Shown here one piece after another: positions 26,795 to 35,625 of a stretch of 64,000 bases of DNA. The stretch lies in the NCBI GenBank assembly GCA_024222295.1, contig JAAEPF010000034.1, forward strand, positions 277,678-341,677, written 5' to 3'. Below the pieces are notes generated by a model. It was not told the origin of the DNA, searched no databases, and was given only the letters and a program-made list of their open reading frames with translations. This DNA comes from Actinomycetes bacterium. GTDB taxonomy: Bacteria; Actinomycetota; Acidimicrobiia; Acidimicrobiales; Microtrichaceae. Positions within the stretch are counted from its first letter, which is position 1. Every line of letters begins with the position of its first letter. Position numbers and translations under genes: made by a program.

Positions 26795-27391
26795 CTACTG
26801 GAGTGCAAAGAACTTCTGGTCCTTGACCTCGTCGAGGGTGAACTGGGACTGACCCAGGAGAACACTTCCGGGGATTTGGTCAACCGGCACCTCGAACACC
26901 ATGTTGCCGGTCATGGTCGCACCCGGCTGCAGCTGCGCCAGCTGGTCGATCTCTTCGGGGACCTCCGCCACGAATGCCGGGTCGATGCCCACTCCCGAAG
27001 GGGGCAGAAGCGAGAGCTTCATCTCGAACATCGGTTCCGCCGGGGCGTCGGAGTTGTTGGTGATGGACATATTGACCATCACGTACTGGGATCCATCCGC
27101 CGGAGTGTTGAACTGATTGGCAGCGGCCATCGCGGCGTTTGCATCGAGTTCAGCGGAGTTGACAGTGAGGTTCCAGCCCTTTGCCACCTCCACGTTTGTT
27201 CCGATCGGAATGGGTGAGTCGGTCGAAGAGGCAGGTGCGTCAGAACTCCCACCCGACTCGGATGACGCCTCGCTGCTGGAGGAGTCACCGGAGGACGAAT
27301 CATCACCGCTTGAGTCGGCCTCGGCCAGGGTGACGAATGCAGCGAGAAGCAGTGCCGCGGCCGCCGTTGCCGACTTGATCCAGGTCTTCAT
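26795..27391 (-). CDS. Secreted DUF4352-like protein
   Basis: A 198-residue exported protein. Residues 1-25 form a signal peptide (KSATAAAALLLAAFVTLAEA), then a Ser/Asp-rich linker of ~40 residues. A C-terminal beta-sandwich follows with NVEVAKGWNLTVNSAELDAN and QYVMVNMSITNNSDAPAEP, the pattern of DUF4352/telokin-like domains that occur on bacterial surface lipoproteins. There is no lipobox cysteine, so it is probably released or wall-associated. The start is supported by CAGGAGATGAA just before the ATG. Function unknown. Confidence 0.8.
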   Translation of the reverse strand: MKTWIKSATAAAALLLAAFVTLAEADSSGDDSSSGDSSSSEASSESGGSSDAPASSTDSPIPIGTNVEVAKGWNLTVNSAELDANAAMAAANQFNTPADGSQYVMVNMSITNNSDAPAEPMFEMKLSLLPPSGVGIDPAFVAEVPEEIDQLAQLQPGATMTGNMVFEVPVDQIPGSVLLGQSQFTLDEVKDQKFFALQ

Positions 27392-27550
27392 TTCATCTCC
27401 TGTTGTTGCATCAGTGGCCTCCCGTTCGGGATGAGCCGCGAAACGTACCTAGTTCGTGAGTGAATCAACGGGAGCGTTGCACGTACGGGTGCAGGTGGGT
27501 TGTGGGTGGCGTTCCGCTCACGCAGTGCGCGATGGGGATGGACCGTCTGC

Positions 27551-28336
27551 TCAGGTGAACTTCGTGATCCAGCCGAGCCGACGGAACCGACGCATCTGCC
27601 AGTCGAGGAAGACAACGCCGAGCGCGAGCGCGATGGCAGTGCCGAGAGCCGCCCATCCGAGTTCGCCCCAGGCGATCGAACCGGTCTCGAGTCCATACTG
27701 CACGGACTGGAAGATCGAGGTAAGCGGGATCACCTCCGCTATTGGCTGCAGTACCGGCGGAAGCGACTCGACCGGGTAGAAGACTCCCGACAGCGGCAGT
27801 AGCAGCACGAGCGTGCCCCAAGAGAAGACCTCAGCGGAATCTCCGTACTGAAGCGTGAGCCCGATCACGAACAACGCAATCGCCCACCCGAAGAGCAGCA
27901 GCAGTGCAGCGCTCGGGATCAACACCCAGCCCGCGGAGTCGGGGGCGACCGCGTAGAAGACCAGGCCCACGAGCGCGATCACCGTGACCGAGATTGCGGT
28001 GCGTATGAGCCCGACGACACCGATGCCGCCGAGGAACTCCCGCTCGGTGAGGGGCGTGGTCATGAGGTTCAGCAGGTTGCGTGACCACACCTCCTCGAGC
28101 AGCCCGAACGAACCCGCCAGCGTGAGCTGCCAGATGAGGTGGAACATCATGATCCCGGTGACCAGCAACCTCACCGGGGCTTCGCCTTCGCCGAACGCAA
28201 CGCCGATCGACCCGAACAGCAAGCCGTCCACCAGCGGCAGGATCAGCAACAGGAACCAGTGGCCTGGATCCCTGCTCTGAACCAGCAGGTTGCGCCTGGA
28301 CATCGCCCAGACCCGTGAGCGTGCGCGGGTGCTCAC
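27551..28336 (-). CDS. ABC-2 type transporter permease
   Basis: A 261-residue membrane protein with six hydrophobic segments. The family region lies around LIWQLTLAGSFGLLEEVWSR and ending LLPLSGVFYPVESLPPVLQP, the conserved ABC-2 loop before the last spans. With the ATPase at 28333 (4-nt overlap) it should form an exporter for a drug, polysaccharide or lipid. The substrate is unknown. No operator copy is seen upstream of the pair. Confidence 0.9.
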   Translation of the reverse strand: MSTRARSRVWAMSRRNLLVQSRDPGHWFLLLILPLVDGLLFGSIGVAFGEGEAPVRLLVTGIMMFHLIWQLTLAGSFGLLEEVWSRNLLNLMTTPLTEREFLGGIGVVGLIRTAISVTVIALVGLVFYAVAPDSAGWVLIPSAALLLLFGWAIALFVIGLTLQYGDSAEVFSWGTLVLLLPLSGVFYPVESLPPVLQPIAEVIPLTSIFQSVQYGLETGSIAWGELGWAALGTAIALALGVVFLDWQMRRFRRLGWITKFT

Positions 28337-29130
28337 ACTGCCTCCCCCCGCAGTCGGGCCGCTTCGGCGAGGAACATCGTCTCGAGGTCGGGGTAGCCCG
28401 CGTCGGCAACGACCTTCTCGGCGGGACCCTCGGCAAACACCTGCCCCTCGCGCAGGAAGACCACCCGCGTAGTCAGCCGTTCCACTTCGCGCATGTCGTG
28501 GCTGGTCAGAAGGAGGGTCGAGTGATGCTCCGCGTTCATGGCTTCGAGCCGGTCCCGCACACGCATCGCCACGTCAGGGTCGAGTGAAGCGGTCGGCTCG
28601 TCGAGCACGATGAGCCGGGGTTGGTGGATGACGGCCTTGGCGAATCCGACGAGTGTGCCCTGCCCCGAGGACAGCGAGTCCGTGCGCTGGCCGGCGAGGT
28701 GCGAGATGCCCAGTTCACCGAGCACGACCTCCGCCGCGGCTCGCGCGTCGGCAAGGCCGTAGAGCGTGCCGAACAACTCCAGGGTCTCGATGACCGTGAG
28801 CTTCGTGGGCAGGGGGATGTAGCCGGCAGCGAAGCCCACGTGCGCCATAGCGTCGGCCCTGCCCTCGGGCAGCTTCTCGCCGACGATCTCGATGCTCCCG
28901 CTGTCGGGCTCGATGGCGCCCAGCAGTATCAGCAGCGTCGTGGTCTTGCCGGCGCCGTTGGGTCCCACGATTCCGATGCGTTCGCCGCGTTGGATCTCGA
29001 TGCTCACGCCGTCGACCGCGGGCTTGCCGTCGAAGCTCTTGTGGAGTCCCGATGCGCGCAGCACCGTCTCCGCGTGGGCGGGGGGCGTGCTGGCCTGGTC
29101 GCGCCCGGGACCGGGCGAGGGCGGTGGCAT
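28333..29130 (-). CDS. ABC transporter ATP-binding protein (ABC-2 exporter)
   Basis: A 265-residue ATPase with Walker A GPNGAGKTTTLLILLG, Q-loop region VGFAAGYIPLPTKLTV, a signature-position block DSLSSGQGTLVGFAKAV (LSSGQ) and Walker B LIVLDEPTASLDPD. The H-loop is LLTSHDMREVE. It pairs with the ABC-2 permease downstream. The first ~22 residues are Pro/Ala-rich, and the true start may be slightly further in. The two genes are transcribed away from the PLP-enzyme gene at 29269. Confidence 0.92.
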   Translation of the reverse strand: MPPPSPGPGRDQASTPPAHAETVLRASGLHKSFDGKPAVDGVSIEIQRGERIGIVGPNGAGKTTTLLILLGAIEPDSGSIEIVGEKLPEGRADAMAHVGFAAGYIPLPTKLTVIETLELFGTLYGLADARAAAEVVLGELGISHLAGQRTDSLSSGQGTLVGFAKAVIHQPRLIVLDEPTASLDPDVAMRVRDRLEAMNAEHHSTLLLTSHDMREVERLTTRVVFLREGQVFAEGPAEKVVADAGYPDLETMFLAEAARLRGEAV

Positions 29131-29268
29131 CCGGACATTGTCACCGCTACGACCCGCAACGTCATCCCGTTTAGGCCGCGCGGCCGTTCTCCGCGGGATC
29201 GTGTCGGCCCGAGGGGGTTACCCTCGCTTCGTCTGGCAACACATCCACGATTCCGACCAGGGGGAACA

Positions 29269-30534
29269 ATGGGCGACTCAGGACAGGGCGAACGACGAGG
29301 TCTCCCACAGCACGGCAAGCCGACCGACGAACTGATCCAGGACCTGCTCGAGGAGCGCAACCACGATCTCGACTGGAGAGGCGGGCGCGCCTTCAGCCTC
29401 GTCTACAACAGCGACGACGCCGATCTCGAACGACTGCAGCACGAGGTGTCGCAGATGTTCCTGCACGAGAACGCGCTCAACCCCTTCCGCTACCGCACGC
29501 TGTTGCGGATGGAGGGTGAGGTAGTCGACATCGCCACCTCGCTGTTCGGCGCCGGCGCGGGGTCGCTCAGCTCGGGCGGGACCGAGTCGATCTTCCTCGC
29601 GGTGCAGACAGCCCGCGACGAGGCCAGGGCCAAGGGGATCATGGAGCCGGAGCTGCTGTGCGCCGAAACCGCACACCCGGCATTTGCCAAGGCATGCAAG
29701 TACCTCGACGTCCGCCAGGTGCGCACGCCGGTCTCCGAGGACGGGCGAGCCGACCCCGACGCGTTCGCAGCGGCCATGGGCGAGCGGACCGCACTCGTGG
29801 TTGTGTCGGCGCCGTGCTACCCCTACGGCGTGATCGACCCGGTGCAGGACATAGCGGCGTTGGCCGCCAGCCACGGCACCCTCTGTCATGTGGATGCCTG
29901 CCTGGGTGGCTGGTTGCTGCCGTTCTGGGAGGCGCTGGGCGAGGACGTGCCCCCCTGGGACTTCCGTGTCGAGGGTGTCACGTCGCTGTCGGCCGACATC
30001 CACAAGTACGGCTATTGCTTCAAGGGCGTGTCCACGATCAACTACCGCGACCGGGACCTCTACAAGCGCCAGGTCTTCATGTATGACGACTGGCCCGGTG
30101 GCCTCTACGCATCGGCATCCGCTGCAGGTACCCGCCCCGGCGGACCCATTGCCGCCGCGTGGGCCACCATCACCCACCTCGGCCACGATGGCTACATGCG
30201 CCTCGGAGCGCGGGTGCAGGCGGCCACGAGCGGATTCCTCGCCGCGGTCGACGCCGTCGACGGTGTGCGCGCACATCCGGCACCGGACATGTCCGTGTTC
30301 CAGTTCCAGGCCGACCCCGACGCCCCGGTCGACGTCGACATCGAGGCGGTGGGAGACCGAATGGACGAGCGGGGTTGGGCCATTGACCGCCAACAGGGCG
30401 GGCTCCACGTGATGCTGTCGCCGGGCCACGACCAGGTGGTCGACCAATTCGGCGCAGACCTGGCGGCTTCGGTTCTCGACCAAGGGTCCGCGTCAGGGGC
30501 CGAGCACACCTACGGTGGGGTGGTCGGCAACTGA
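29269..30534 (+). CDS. PLP-dependent decarboxylase/lyase (sphingosine-1-phosphate lyase-like)
   Basis: A 421-residue fold-type I PLP enzyme. Blocks: SLSSGGTESIFLAVQTARDE (phosphate-binding region), HVDACLGGWLLPFWE (the aspartate contacting the pyridine nitrogen), and SLSADIHKYGYCFKG with the PLP lysine. The composition LFGAGAGSLSSGGTESI and the overall length are those of bacterial sphingosine-phosphate-lyase/glutamate-decarboxylase relatives. It would cleave a phosphorylated long-chain base or decarboxylate an amino acid; the former is favoured. The ATG at 29269 has GGGGGAAC upstream. Confidence 0.9.
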   Translation: MGDSGQGERRGLPQHGKPTDELIQDLLEERNHDLDWRGGRAFSLVYNSDDADLERLQHEVSQMFLHENALNPFRYRTLLRMEGEVVDIATSLFGAGAGSLSSGGTESIFLAVQTARDEARAKGIMEPELLCAETAHPAFAKACKYLDVRQVRTPVSEDGRADPDAFAAAMGERTALVVVSAPCYPYGVIDPVQDIAALAASHGTLCHVDACLGGWLLPFWEALGEDVPPWDFRVEGVTSLSADIHKYGYCFKGVSTINYRDRDLYKRQVFMYDDWPGGLYASASAAGTRPGGPIAAAWATITHLGHDGYMRLGARVQAATSGFLAAVDAVDGVRAHPAPDMSVFQFQADPDAPVDVDIEAVGDRMDERGWAIDRQQGGLHVMLSPGHDQVVDQFGADLAASVLDQGSASGAEHTYGGVVGN

Positions 30535-30582
30535 GCCCGGTTTCCCGGCTGGTTGCCGCACAGCGCACCAGATCGGGGAGTC

Positions 30583-31353
30583 ATGGCCACCAACACGTCA
30601 TCGGACTGGTCCTTCGGCGGCCCAACCGCCCCCTTTTTCGACGCCCACGGCAACGACCCGGCGAAGTTCGTGTTCGAGCAGGTGCGCGACGACAGCTTCA
30701 CACTCGATGAGATTGTCACCTACGACGATGGGGACACCCGGGTGCATGTGCCGGACCGCACCCTGATCACCGACCTGGCATCGATCCCGCTGTTCATGGC
30801 CTGGTTCGTGCCGGTCAACGGCCGCCACACCCCCGCCGCAGTGGTGCATGACAAGCTGGTGCACGACGCCACGGCTGACTCGGACGGTGGCGCCGGGCGA
30901 CTTGCCGCATCGCAGCGCCGGTCCGAGGCCGACGACCTGTTCCTGGCGGCGATGGCAGCAACCGGAGTGCCACTGCTGAGGTGGCGGATCATGCACTCTG
31001 CGGTTGTGCTCGCGACACGCTGGCAACGCTCCCTTCCGGCGCGCGTCGGCGTCCTGGCGTGGGTCCTGGCCTCGGTGCTCGGAAGTGCGGGCCTCGTGTG
31101 GGCGGTGGCGTCCGGCGAGTGGCTCGTCGCGGCGCTGGCAGCCGTCGCCCCGGTGGTCGGCGGCCTGCTGTGGGGTCTGCGGAGTTGGGGGCCGGCCGTG
31201 CTGGCGGGCTACGTGGCCTGGGTGATCGGCCTCCCGGCGCTGGCCACGGCCCTGGGATATGGCGCGTACTGGATTGCCGAGAAGCTGCTCGTTGTGTTGC
31301 CGGCCGCTCGCCCGCGGACCGGAGCGCGGCCCAAGCCTGCGCCCTACCGCTGA
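30583..31353 (+). CDS. DUF1353 domain protein with C-terminal membrane segments
   Basis: A 256-residue protein. The N-terminal half has the DUF1353 pattern: RTLITDLASIPLFMAWFVP, then AAVVHDKLVHD, then RRSEADDLFLAAMAATGVP. The family is known from phage and bacterial genomes, without an assigned reaction; the conserved histidine-aspartate suggests a hydrolase. The C-terminal ~110 residues have two or three hydrophobic spans, so the domain is membrane-attached here. The ATG at 30583 follows a GGGGAG ribosome site. Confidence 0.82.
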   Translation: MATNTSSDWSFGGPTAPFFDAHGNDPAKFVFEQVRDDSFTLDEIVTYDDGDTRVHVPDRTLITDLASIPLFMAWFVPVNGRHTPAAVVHDKLVHDATADSDGGAGRLAASQRRSEADDLFLAAMAATGVPLLRWRIMHSAVVLATRWQRSLPARVGVLAWVLASVLGSAGLVWAVASGEWLVAALAAVAPVVGGLLWGLRSWGPAVLAGYVAWVIGLPALATALGYGAYWIAEKLLVVLPAARPRTGARPKPAPYR

Positions 31354-31395
31354 GCCGGGCGCTGCCGCTGGGCCGGCGCCCTTGCGCTGGAGTTC

Positions 31396-31653
31396 CTAGC
31401 CGGCCCCGCGCGCCGCGATTCGCCGTAGCGGAGGCTCGGTCTTCGGTGGGGCCTGGCGCTCGGGCAACTCGGCGAGGAGTTCCACGGTGGCTTCGGCGAT
31501 TCGCTCGACCGCCCGGTCGACGGCGGCCTGGTTGGCGGCTGACACCGATGACAGCGAGCCCACCTTGCGCACGTACTGCAGGGCTGCGGCCTCGACTTCC
31601 TCGCTGGTCGCAGGCGGTGCGAGACCGCGAAGGGGTGTGATGTTGCGGCACAT
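31396..31653 (-). CDS. DUF2277 family small protein
   Basis: An 85-residue protein that begins MCRNITPLRGLAPPAT and continues AAALQYVRKVGSL and AVERIAEATVELL, matching the DUF2277 family closely in order and length. It is probably a small helical cytoplasmic protein; function is not established. It is convergent with the DUF1353 gene and divergent from the LLM gene at 31706. Confidence 0.9.
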   Translation of the reverse strand: MCRNITPLRGLAPPATSEEVEAAALQYVRKVGSLSSVSAANQAAVDRAVERIAEATVELLAELPERQAPPKTEPPLRRIAARGAG

Positions 31654-31705
31654 GGCGGCGACGTTACGCCGGTGTGGACACTGCCGCCTCGGGTAGGTTC
31701 GCCCG

Positions 31706-32653
31706 ATGGCTTCACCATTCCGGTTCGCGGTCCAGATGGATGGTCCGCTCGAGGGTCGCAGCTGGGTCGACAGCTGCCGTGAGATGGAGGACCTCGGTTA
31801 CGACACGATCATGGTCCCCGACCACTTCGACGAGGGTCTCGGCCCGATTTCGGCAATGGCCGCCGCAGCGGCGGTCACGTCCACCATCAAGGTCGCCCCA
31901 CTCGTGCTGGATTGCGACTTCAGGCACCCGGCTCCGCTTGCACGCGAGCTGGCCACGATCGACGCGATGTCCGAAGGGCGTCTCGAGGTGGGTGTTGGAG
32001 CAGGCTGGAAGCGCACCGACTACGTCCGGTCCGGCATCTCCATGGATCGGCCGGGCGTTCGCGTGTCGCGCATGATCGAGCACGCCACGATCCTGCGCCA
32101 GTTGTTCACCAGCGAATCGGTGAGCTTCGAGGGAGAGCACTACAGCATCACGGACCTGCCGGGGGAGCCGGCGACACACGCACCCGGCGGGCCCCCCTTC
32201 CTCGTCGGCGGTGGTGCTCCACGCGTCCTGCGCTTCGCGGGCGGCTTTGCGGACATCGTCGGGATCAACCCGTCGATCCACTCCGGTGAGATCGACACCA
32301 GTGCCGCACAGGACGGCTTGCCGGACCGCATCGACGAGAAAGTCGGCTGGGTGGGCGAGGGCGCGTCGGCCCGCGCGGATGGCAAGTCTGCCGAGGACCT
32401 CGAGATCAACGCATGGCTGGCCGCCGCTGAGATCACCGAGGACCGCGCCGGGGTGGGCGAGATGCTGGGCGCGATGTTCGGAGTGGAACCCGCGGTAGGG
32501 CTCGAGGCACCGGTGGTGTTGGTCGGCACCGAGTCACAGGTCACCGAGGACCTGCATGCCCGGCGCGACCGGTGGGGCTATTCGTACACAGTCATTCCGG
32601 GTGACAAGGCACGTGAGTTCGCCCCGGTGGTTGGTGGGCTCACGGGCTCCTGA
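31706..32653 (+). CDS. LLM-class F420-dependent oxidoreductase
   Basis: A 315-residue luciferase-like barrel. The N-terminus FRFAVQMDGPLEGRSWVDSC, the block MVPDHFDEGLGPISAMAAAA and the LEVGVGAGWKRTDYVRSGI loop are typical of actinobacterial F420-dependent members. FLVGGGAPRVLRFAGGFADI is the later family signature. It likely transfers hydride from reduced F420 to an organic substrate, which is unknown. It ends just before the palindromic repeat element at 32669. Confidence 0.9.
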   Translation: MASPFRFAVQMDGPLEGRSWVDSCREMEDLGYDTIMVPDHFDEGLGPISAMAAAAAVTSTIKVAPLVLDCDFRHPAPLARELATIDAMSEGRLEVGVGAGWKRTDYVRSGISMDRPGVRVSRMIEHATILRQLFTSESVSFEGEHYSITDLPGEPATHAPGGPPFLVGGGAPRVLRFAGGFADIVGINPSIHSGEIDTSAAQDGLPDRIDEKVGWVGEGASARADGKSAEDLEINAWLAAAEITEDRAGVGEMLGAMFGVEPAVGLEAPVVLVGTESQVTEDLHARRDRWGYSYTVIPGDKAREFAPVVGGLTGS

Positions 32654-32668
32654 GCGTCGCGGCGCCGT

Positions 32669-32761
32669 CTGTGCTGGGCCACTCAGCCTGCCTTCTCGAG
32701 GACCTGAGCGTCGTGGTGACGCTCAGTCACTCCAAAAACGAGGCTGAGTGATTCAGCACAG
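32669..32761. repeat. Dispersed palindromic element, copy A, with inverted flanking copy of its head
   Basis: A 64-nt element (32670-32733) is 45/64 identical, without gaps, to 53340-53403. It has a hairpin with arms 32704-32712 and 32718-32726 (CTGAGCGTC / GACGCTCAG). The head at 32669-32689 recurs as an inverted copy at 32741-32761, matching 18 of 21 positions, so the whole region folds into a large cruciform-like structure. It lies between the end of the LLM gene and the end of the convergent gene at 32804. Confidence 0.75.
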
Positions 32762-32803
32762 GGCGTGGTGCGGGTGCGGGTGCGGGTGGGGAGCGCAGTC
32801 GGG

Positions 32804-33772
32804 TCAGGGGCGGAGGCCGACTTCGGCGTGGGCGGTGCCGTCCAGGCGCCACGTACGCTCCGTGCCTGACTGGCTGCGCACGCTGAGCGCGAGGTCGGCA
32901 CGCTCGGTGTTGGTGCAGGTGGCCGTTGACCCGTCGGGGTCGGTGTACTCGATCTCGACGCAGCGGTCAGCGGGCTGCGTCACCTCGATGGAGACCTCGA
33001 AGCCCTGGGTGCGGCCCTTTACCGACCATTGCGGCAGCCCCAGCGTGGTGCGCAGTCCCCACGATGCGATTCGGGTCGCAGGCCAGTCGTAGCCGTCCAC
33101 CCTCATGCGAAGGAACGTGATCGGTGCCAGCTTCGACAACCCGCTGCGGCGCGACACGGCTGTGACGACTTCCACCAGGTCGCCGTTGCCGAGGTCCGCG
33201 TGCAACCACGCCCACCTCTGCGCGCTGCCGTGGCCGTAGATCCGGGCCACGGCCCCGGTGCCGTTGATTCTGTGGCGCTGCCCGTCATGGTCGACCCAGC
33301 CCGACACGGGCATCGAGGGTGCGGGAAGCACCTGTGCGCCGGGAAGCAACTCGCGCTCCCATGCCCAGCGCGGAAAGGTGGCTAGAGGTTGCTGGTCGGA
33401 CGCGTCCCAGTCGATCTCCCACGACAGGTCGGCAGTGTGCCCCTCGGTTCCGGTCGGGTCGATCCTCAGGTCATCGGCGCAGAAACCAGGTTCTCCCTCG
33501 GCGGCGGTCTGCGTCGTCGCCTCGGGAACCGACTCCGTGCGTTGCCAGACAGGCCCTGCGTCGGGGGGGAACAGTGCGACCCAGCCATGCGAGGCGACGC
33601 CGGAGCCGTCGTCGGTCCCCGCGACGGTCTCGCCGTGCACCCACAGCCCGGTGCCGGTCTCGTCATCGGTGGCCGTCGCGTACCAGACCTCGAGGCGACC
33701 TTTCTGGCCCTTCCACCGGGGAGCCCACCACTCCGAGGCCGCCGCTGCCGGTTCCCGCTCTTCATCTGCCAT
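32804..33772 (-). CDS. Conserved hypothetical protein, beta-rich (lipocalin/tocopherol-cyclase-like?)
   Basis: A 322-residue soluble protein from the ATG at 33772 (an in-frame upstream stretch looks non-coding). It is rich in Trp, Gly and Asp and predicted to be nearly all beta: ARIYGHGSAQRWAWLHADLG and CVEIEYTDPDGSTATCTNTE are examples. The layout recalls carotenoid-hydratase or tocopherol-cyclase-type double lipocalins, but I see no diagnostic motif, so this is only a suggestion. It is divergent from the hydrogenase operon. Confidence 0.7.
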   Translation of the reverse strand: MADEEREPAAAASEWWAPRWKGQKGRLEVWYATATDDETGTGLWVHGETVAGTDDGSGVASHGWVALFPPDAGPVWQRTESVPEATTQTAAEGEPGFCADDLRIDPTGTEGHTADLSWEIDWDASDQQPLATFPRWAWERELLPGAQVLPAPSMPVSGWVDHDGQRHRINGTGAVARIYGHGSAQRWAWLHADLGNGDLVEVVTAVSRRSGLSKLAPITFLRMRVDGYDWPATRIASWGLRTTLGLPQWSVKGRTQGFEVSIEVTQPADRCVEIEYTDPDGSTATCTNTERADLALSVRSQSGTERTWRLDGTAHAEVGLRP

Positions 33773-33917
33773 GCGGTGACCGTACATGGGTACCGACCGA
33801 TGAGTCAGTAGGCGCTGTTCGATCGCCTGGCCCGCTGCCTGAACCGGACGGCAGGATCCTTCGGAAATCGGCAATTGTTCGCACGCGGACGATCTTTCGC
33901 GTCGTAGATTGTCGGCC

Positions 33918-35138
33918 GTGGTTGAGGCGCTCGCACCGACTCACGTTCTTGATGACTCCTCCTTTCGGTCGCTGGTGCAGGCGATCGTGGACGGTCACCG
34001 AACGATCGGGCCCCGCCTGAGGGACTCTTCGATCGTGCTCGCCGAGATCAGCGGACCCGAGGACCTGGCCTCGGGCGTCGGCCTCGAGCAGGCACCCGGA
34101 GTGTGCCGGGTGGTCGACCTCGACCCTGCCGACTCACGTCGGTTCGCCTGGGCGGTCGGCCCCCACTCGGCCAAGGCCGTGCAGCATCCGGCCGAACAGA
34201 TCCTGTTCGAGGCCACAGTGGACCAGTCAGGTGTGCACGTGGAGCCGGTGCCCCCCACAGCCGACGACCCCCGGCCCGTCGCGGTGATCGGCCTGCGTCC
34301 GTGCGACCTCGCGGCGGTCGGTGTGCTCGACAACGTGCTCGACGGTGGCAGATTCGGCGGCGTCGATCCGTTGGTCGTGGTGGTCAACTGCACCGATCCC
34401 GGAGGCACCTGTTTCTGTACGTCGATGGGTACCGGGCCTGCGTTGGATGCCGACCGGGCATCGGGAGCGGACCTCGTGCTGTGGGAGCGGACCGGCACGG
34501 ATCCCGAGTACCTGGTGACCCACGTGTCCGAGCGGATGGCCCCGACGCTCGACGCCGTCGCCAGATCCGAAGCGACCGCCGAGGACGCATCGTGGGCCAG
34601 TCAGGCGACCACCGATGCCGCCTCCCGGATGGGCAGGGTGCTCTCAACCGACGGTCTGGCCGAGCGGCTCACGGCCACACTCGACTCCGAGCGCTGGGAT
34701 GACATCGCCCAACGTTGTCTGAGTTGTGGCAACTGCACGATGGTGTGCCCCACCTGCTTCTGCTCATCGGTGCACGACACGGCCAGCCTCGACGGGTCCA
34801 CCGTGGCACGCACCCAGCGCTGGGACAGTTGCTTCAGCCTCGACCACTCGTACATCCATGGTGGAAGTGTCCGGTCCGGCACCGACGACCGCTACCGCCA
34901 GTGGCTCACGCACAAGCTGTCCTCGTGGTGGGCGCAGTTCGGCGAGTCGGGCTGTGTGGGCTGTGGCCGATGCATCTCTTGGTGCCCCGTGGGCATCGAC
35001 CTCGTGGAGGAGGCCAATTTGCTCTCGGCGGAGGCCGACCTCGATCCCGGCGGACTGCAGGCCACCGCGCCCGGCGATCCGACAAGCGCGACCATGAGCA
35101 TCACCGAGGTGCTGGTGCGCCGGCGGGGCGAGGTCTGA
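33918..35138 (+). CDS. hyhB: [NiFe]-hydrogenase beta subunit, 4Fe-4S dicluster (group 3b type)
   Basis: A 406-residue iron-sulfur subunit that passes electrons between the hydrogenase module and the flavin subunit. The cluster ligands sit in CLSCGNCTMVCPTCFC (first cysteine near residue 267) and CVGCGRCISWCPVGID (near 346), and an earlier CFCTSMGTGP block binds in the interdomain region. This matches the sulfhydrogenase beta family. The start is taken as the GTG at 33918; a TTG three codons upstream is also possible, and no ribosome site is clear, so the message may be leaderless. It is the first gene of the operon. Confidence 0.92.
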   Translation: MVEALAPTHVLDDSSFRSLVQAIVDGHRTIGPRLRDSSIVLAEISGPEDLASGVGLEQAPGVCRVVDLDPADSRRFAWAVGPHSAKAVQHPAEQILFEATVDQSGVHVEPVPPTADDPRPVAVIGLRPCDLAAVGVLDNVLDGGRFGGVDPLVVVVNCTDPGGTCFCTSMGTGPALDADRASGADLVLWERTGTDPEYLVTHVSERMAPTLDAVARSEATAEDASWASQATTDAASRMGRVLSTDGLAERLTATLDSERWDDIAQRCLSCGNCTMVCPTCFCSSVHDTASLDGSTVARTQRWDSCFSLDHSYIHGGSVRSGTDDRYRQWLTHKLSSWWAQFGESGCVGCGRCISWCPVGIDLVEEANLLSAEADLDPGGLQATAPGDPTSATMSITEVLVRRRGEV

Positions 35139-35139
35139 A

Positions 35140-35625
35140 GTGGCTGTCGGACCTTCCACCGAGGTCGATCCGGCGGGCCTGCTGGCCGGGGCTCTGGCGG
35201 GCGTGGATGAGGCCGCCATCGCCACGCTGGCGGCACACTGCGAGGTCGTCGAGTTCGCCCCGGGTGCACGGATCGCGTCGGAAGGCACGCCCGCCGACGC
35301 CCTCTACGTGGTGGCATCGGGGCGGGTGCAGCTCAGCATCCACCAACGATCCGCGGAGATTCCGCTGGCCACGGTGGCCGAGGGAGAGCTGGTCGGGTGG
35401 TCGTGGATGGTGGCGCCCAACCGGTGGACCTTCGATGTGTCGACAGCCACCGGATCGGTATTGGTGCGGGTGGCCGCAACGACGATCGAGGCCCTGATGG
35501 AGGCGGACCCCGTTGCCGGCCTGGCGCTGGCAAGGGCGATGGTCGCCACGGTGAGCCGACGACTGCGTGACACCCGGGTCCAGCTGCTCGACATGTATGC
35601 CCGCACATCGGGGGAGGGGTCGTGA
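35140..35625 (+). CDS. Cyclic-nucleotide-binding-domain protein within hydrogenase operon
   Basis: A 161-residue protein that is a Crp-type nucleotide-binding domain without any DNA-binding helix-turn-helix. Core blocks: VVEFAPGARIASEGTPADAL, YVVASGRVQLSI and AEGELVGWSWMV. The C-terminal helix ends RRLRDTRVQLLDMYAR, where Crp would continue into its HTH. The phosphate-binding arginine of true cAMP sites is not evident. It starts with a GTG 1 nt after the hyhB stop and overlaps hyhG by 4 nt, so it is an integral operon member. It may sense redox or a nucleotide and regulate the enzyme directly (inference). Confidence 0.88.
   Translation: MAVGPSTEVDPAGLLAGALAGVDEAAIATLAAHCEVVEFAPGARIASEGTPADALYVVASGRVQLSIHQRSAEIPLATVAEGELVGWSWMVAPNRWTFDVSTATGSVLVRVAATTIEALMEADPVAGLALARAMVATVSRRLRDTRVQLLDMYARTSGEGS

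Noticed and set aside
28621..29268. Open frame extending the PLP enzyme gene upstream
   Set aside because: It is antisense to the ABC ATPase gene; a clear start with a ribosome site exists at 29269.
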